A DNA stretch of 5,505 nucleotides from CAYPSN01 sp041907025 (lineage in GTDB: Bacteria > Patescibacteriota > Saccharimonadia > CAILAD01 > JADZBC01). The notes beneath the pieces are model-generated. The model made no database searches, was not told the origin of the DNA, and saw only the letters and a program-made list of their open reading frames with translations. The stretch lies in the NCBI GenBank assembly GCA_041907025.1, contig JAYRIB010000009.1, positions 1-5,505 on the forward strand, given 5' to 3'. Positions 3,275 through 5,505 of the stretch are shown here, piece by piece. The position numbers were made by a program, and so were the translations under genes. Every line of letters starts with the position of its first letter. Positions within the stretch are counted from its first letter, which is position 1.

Positions 3275-5434
3275 TTAAAGTTGTGGCAGGATTTCGTTCA
3301 GCGCCTGGTTAACTGTCTGAACGGGAATGTTGGCGGCTTGGATGCTGGCGAGGTGCTGGTCAAAGTCGCTGCTGTAGCTGTCATAGGCACCGAGATTGGT
3401 TGCGCCAACCTTGTGATAGACCAGAATAAGCCATGTTTTGTCTTGCTGTGCTCGGGCTACCCACTCGGCAACCTGGGCTGGTGGCGTACCAATGAGGACG
3501 TTTTGGACCTTAAGACGGTAGATGTCGAAGTTGTCTTTGGAATTGTAGCCCTCGTCGACTGTGCGGTGCGAGCGGTAGAGTTTTGCGATTTCGCTTACGA
3601 CCTGGGCATTATAGCCACCGTAAGGCGAAGCAAAGTTGGCTACACTGCTGCCAAGCGCAGTTTCTAAGACGCGTTGTGACTCTGTTAGCTCATAGATAAC
3701 TGAAGCTAGGCTAATAGTGCTCAAATTTGGGTGCGTAATGGTGTGTGAGCCAATCTCGTGCTCGGCTGCTGCAAATGCCATAAGGCCGCTGGTATCGTTG
3801 GTTTCGGTAATGTGCTGAGTAGCGTAATACTGGGTTGATTTGAAGCCATAGGCATTAAGCTTAGGTAGCACCGTGCTGACGTTCTCTTCCCAGCCATCGT
3901 CAAAGGTTAGGCTCAGTCGTGGCTTATCAAAGCCAGTATACCTGTACGGTGCTAGGCTGTAGTCATCGCTGGTAAACGATCCCAGCGCGCTGATGTAGAA
4001 GAACACGGTTGCTGTCTGGGCTGTGGCGGGCGCTATGAAGGTATCGGTGTAGAGCGTCCAGCCGGGCGTTGCCTCGGCATTGTGCATGCCGAAGTAGCTC
4101 ACACTACCGTTGGTGTGAGTGAACATAACCACGGCGTGCCCAGTAGTAGTGGCTTGGTAATACGCCGAGAACCGATAGTTGGCGCCAGCACTGACGAGCT
4201 GGTCGTCGTAGAGCCATTTTGCGTCGCCGTCCGTATAGCTACTCAGCTCTACCTTGACGCTGCGACTGCCAGTATGGCCAGTCGTTTGATAGGTGTACTT
4301 AGGAGTATTTATGCCCCAGCCTGCTGTTCGCCATCCAAGTGGCAGTGTGGCGTCGAGATCCGATGCTTGCTCAAGCGAGTTATTTGGTACGCCATCAGTG
4401 ATGCTAGCTTGCGCAGCTGGTAAGAAGCTATAGTTGTCAGTCTGCAAATAGCCATTAGCCGCTATCGTGTGCAGAATTGTAGCTTGCTTGATTCCAGCTG
4501 GCACGGCTACATTAAAGCCTGCGCGCTTCCAACTTGTGCTGGCTGGTATGCTGCCGAGGTATGAGTAGCTGACTGCGCCATTATTGTCAGTAAACATCGC
4601 TACCGCTTGCGTGGCTACATTGGATCGGTAGTAGTCACTAAAAGTATAGGTGGTGCCAGCTGCAACTTGAACTGGGTCAAAGAACCACTTGGCGTCGCCA
4701 CTGACGTAGTTCGATACGGTCACCTTGGCACTGCGGCTAGACTGGTAGCCTGTCGTTTTGACGTAGCTTAGCGCGCTGGTATTACTCCCCCAACTGGCCT
4801 TCTGCCAGCCGGCTGGCAGAACGTTTGGAGTCAGCTCGTCACCAACTTCGAGCGAGCTGTTTGGCACACCAGCGCTCACGGCTACATCCTCGGCCTGCTT
4901 GAGTGTGAACGAATCGGTTTGAACATAGCCGTTGGCCATGATTAGGTGATAGACAGTGGTCTGAGTAGTTTCAGCTGGCGTCACAATGTATTGAGTTGTT
5001 TTCTTCCAGGTGCCGCTGCCAGGTAGGTCGGCGAGCCATTGGTAAATGACCGACCCGTCTGCGCGGGTGAAGGCTGCCACGAGCGATGTGGTAGTAGATG
5101 ATTTGTAATAATCACTGAATACATAGCGTTTGAGTTGCGTCGTCTGGACTGGCTTGAAGTACCATTTTGCGTCGCCAGATTGATAGTTACTGACATCTAC
5201 GCGAACACTGTGGCTACTGGCTTGACCAGCCGCTTTGTAGCTGTATTTTGTGGTCATACTCCCCCAACTACTGGTCTGCCAGTCTGTTGGCTGTGCAGCT
5301 GCGCTGAGTGTTTCGACCGAAGGATTACTAATAAGGTTGCTATAGGCTAACGCTGTTTGACTGAGACCAGCAAATAGCGCTATAGCAGTTAGTGTCAGGG
5401 CAGTTGCTTTGAGTATGGCTTTGATGCGAAACAT
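3275..5434 (-). CDS. Secreted NodB/CE4 polysaccharide deacetylase with three N-terminal carbohydrate-binding-like modules
   Basis: The protein has 719 residues. The signal peptide has basic residues, a hydrophobic core and a predicted cleavage after ALA (28-30). Three homologous beta-rich modules follow (about 33-178, 190-337 and 349-495), then a NodB domain (about 505-705). CE4 enzymes remove N- or O-acetyl groups from chitin-like glycans, peptidoglycan or PNAG using a metal ion. Visible motifs are: TFDDG (510-514; base D512, metal D513); SHTITHP (563-569; metal H564 and H568); FASPYGGY (601-608), where the usual Arg of RxPY is Ala602, as in some CE4 subgroups; and LILVYHKV (669-676) with H674 as the likely acid. 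GGAGGGG (5451-5445) precedes the ATG by 10 bases, supporting this start. A predicted extended -10 promoter lies just upstream. The protein is expected outside the membrane, bound to glycan by its modules. The substrate cannot be read from the sequence. The deacetylase call is secure; the glycan-binding role of the modules is inferred. Confidence 0.95.
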   Translation of the reverse strand: MFRIKAILKATALTLTAIALFAGLSQTALAYSNLISNPSVETLSAAAQPTDWQTSSWGSMTTKYSYKAAGQASSHSVRVDVSNYQSGDAKWYFKPVQTTQLKRYVFSDYYKSSTTTSLVAAFTRADGSVIYQWLADLPGSGTWKKTTQYIVTPAETTQTTVYHLIMANGYVQTDSFTLKQAEDVAVSAGVPNSSLEVGDELTPNVLPAGWQKASWGSNTSALSYVKTTGYQSSRSAKVTVSNYVSGDAKWFFDPVQVAAGTTYTFSDYYRSNVATQAVAMFTDNNGAVSYSYLGSIPASTSWKRAGFNVAVPAGIKQATILHTIAANGYLQTDNYSFLPAAQASITDGVPNNSLEQASDLDATLPLGWRTAGWGINTPKYTYQTTGHTGSRSVKVELSSYTDGDAKWLYDDQLVSAGANYRFSAYYQATTTGHAVVMFTHTNGSVSYFGMHNAEATPGWTLYTDTFIAPATAQTATVFFYISALGSFTSDDYSLAPYRYTGFDKPRLSLTFDDGWEENVSTVLPKLNAYGFKSTQYYATQHITETNDTSGLMAFAAAEHEIGSHTITHPNLSTISLASVIYELTESQRVLETALGSSVANFASPYGGYNAQVVSEIAKLYRSHRTVDEGYNSKDNFDIYRLKVQNVLIGTPPAQVAEWVARAQQDKTWLILVYHKVGATNLGAYDSYSSDFDQHLASIQAANIPVQTVNQALNEILPQL
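3950..5338 (-). repeat. Three tandem carbohydrate-binding-like modules inside the deacetylase
   Basis: Copy 1 lies at 5338-4901, copy 2 at 4867-4424 and copy 3 at 4390-3950, each about 147 residues. Shared landmarks are an entry motif N-P/N/S-S-x-E, a W-x-x-x-x-W-G segment, S-x-(K/R)-V, the core SGDAKW or DGDAKW (residues 86-91, 245-250 and 403-407 region), F-S-x-Y-Y, a (V)xxFTxxxGxVxY segment, and a closing G-(Y/S)-x-(Q/T)-(T/S)-D before the next unit. The jelly-roll-like pattern resembles CBM4/9/22-type binding domains. Copies 1 and 2 look closer to each other than to copy 3, which has changes such as DGDAKWLYD and FSAYY. Confidence 0.85.
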
Positions 5435-5444
5435 TAGCGTATAA

Positions 5445-5451
5445 CCCCTCC
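5445..5451 (-). promoter_or_regulatory. Ribosome binding site of the deacetylase gene
   Basis: GGAGGGG on the minus strand lies 10 bases before ATG 5434. It is a strong Shine-Dalgarno motif and supports that start over any internal Met. Confidence 0.75.
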
Positions 5452-5467
5452 AATATGAACGAGATTT

Positions 5468-5502
5468 ACTATACCATACCCAAGAATGGCCAAATGGTAT
5501 AG
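5468..5502 (-). promoter_or_regulatory. Extended -10 promoter inside a 9-bp inverted repeat
   Basis: On the minus strand, TGGTATAGT (5476-5468) is an extended -10 (TGn plus TATAGT), with no good -35 at the usual distance. It would start transcription near 5461, with a leader of about 27 bases. Perfect 9-bp arms CTATACCAT (5469-5477) and ATGGTATAG (5494-5502) flank a 16-base spacer, and one arm covers the -10. This suits a repressor operator, a divergent promoter pair or a leader hairpin. The sequence ends at 5505, so the other side is not visible. Confidence 0.5.
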
Positions 5503-5505
5503 CAC

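Noticed and set aside
3281..3667. Plus-strand 128-codon ORF opposite the deacetylase C-terminus
   Set aside because: It lies antisense to the well-supported NodB domain, has no ribosome site, and looks like a shadow of that gene's codon pattern.
1..5434. TGA recoded to glycine, as in some candidate phyla
   Set aside because: All called genes read through without in-frame TGA and use normal TGG and GGN codons, so nothing points to an alternative code.
1..5505. CRISPR array, prophage or toxin-antitoxin content
   Set aside because: No regularly spaced repeats, phage genes or recognisable toxin or antitoxin were seen on either strand.

Overview
The window reads as a chromosomal segment of a bacterium with about 50% G+C and short intergenic gaps. 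It has standard-code genes (no in-frame TGA; four of the five called ORFs end in TAG, one in TAA), sigma70-type promoter elements and Shine-Dalgarno motifs. The tandem surface modules with a 'SGDAKW' core in front of a NodB deacetylase remind me of proteins from Candidatus Saccharibacteria/Patescibacteria. That assignment comes from memory of the family and is an inference only.

Layout: (1) 1-798 (+) is the C-terminal half of an ABC-F ATPase whose 5' part lies outside the window. (2) 799-1127 has no gene but is dense in structure: a long, bulged, rod-like inverted repeat (826-964), then a run of short palindromes that includes a Neisseria dRS3-like 'ATCCC...GGGAT' element. (3) 1128-1664 (-) encodes a stand-alone receiver-like protein that keeps all the CheY pocket residues. 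(4) 1665-2116 holds two copies of a 48-bp direct repeat. Each copy reads on the minus strand as a -35/-10 promoter with a 17-bp spacer. One lies before the receiver gene, and the other lies before a possible 70-aa ORF (1746-1958). A rightward promoter with a perfect -35 (2067-2095) diverges from them. (5) 2117-3274 (+) is a membrane-anchored or secreted TIM-barrel, glycoside-hydrolase-like protein. (6) 3275-5434 (-) is a secreted three-module CE4/NodB polysaccharide deacetylase. Its stop codon abuts that of the hydrolase-like gene with no bases between. (7) 5435-5505 is its promoter region, with a 9-bp inverted repeat over the -10.

Functionally, genes 5 and 6 form a plausible cell-surface polysaccharide-processing pair: a hydrolase-like barrel plus a deacetylase, a combination also seen in PNAG and Pel exopolysaccharide systems. 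The receiver-like regulator with its duplicated promoter is transcribed divergently from the hydrolase-like gene, so it could regulate that locus. The sequence does not prove this. The least explained elements are the rod-like RNA candidate at 826-964 and the duplicated promoter module around the small ORF.
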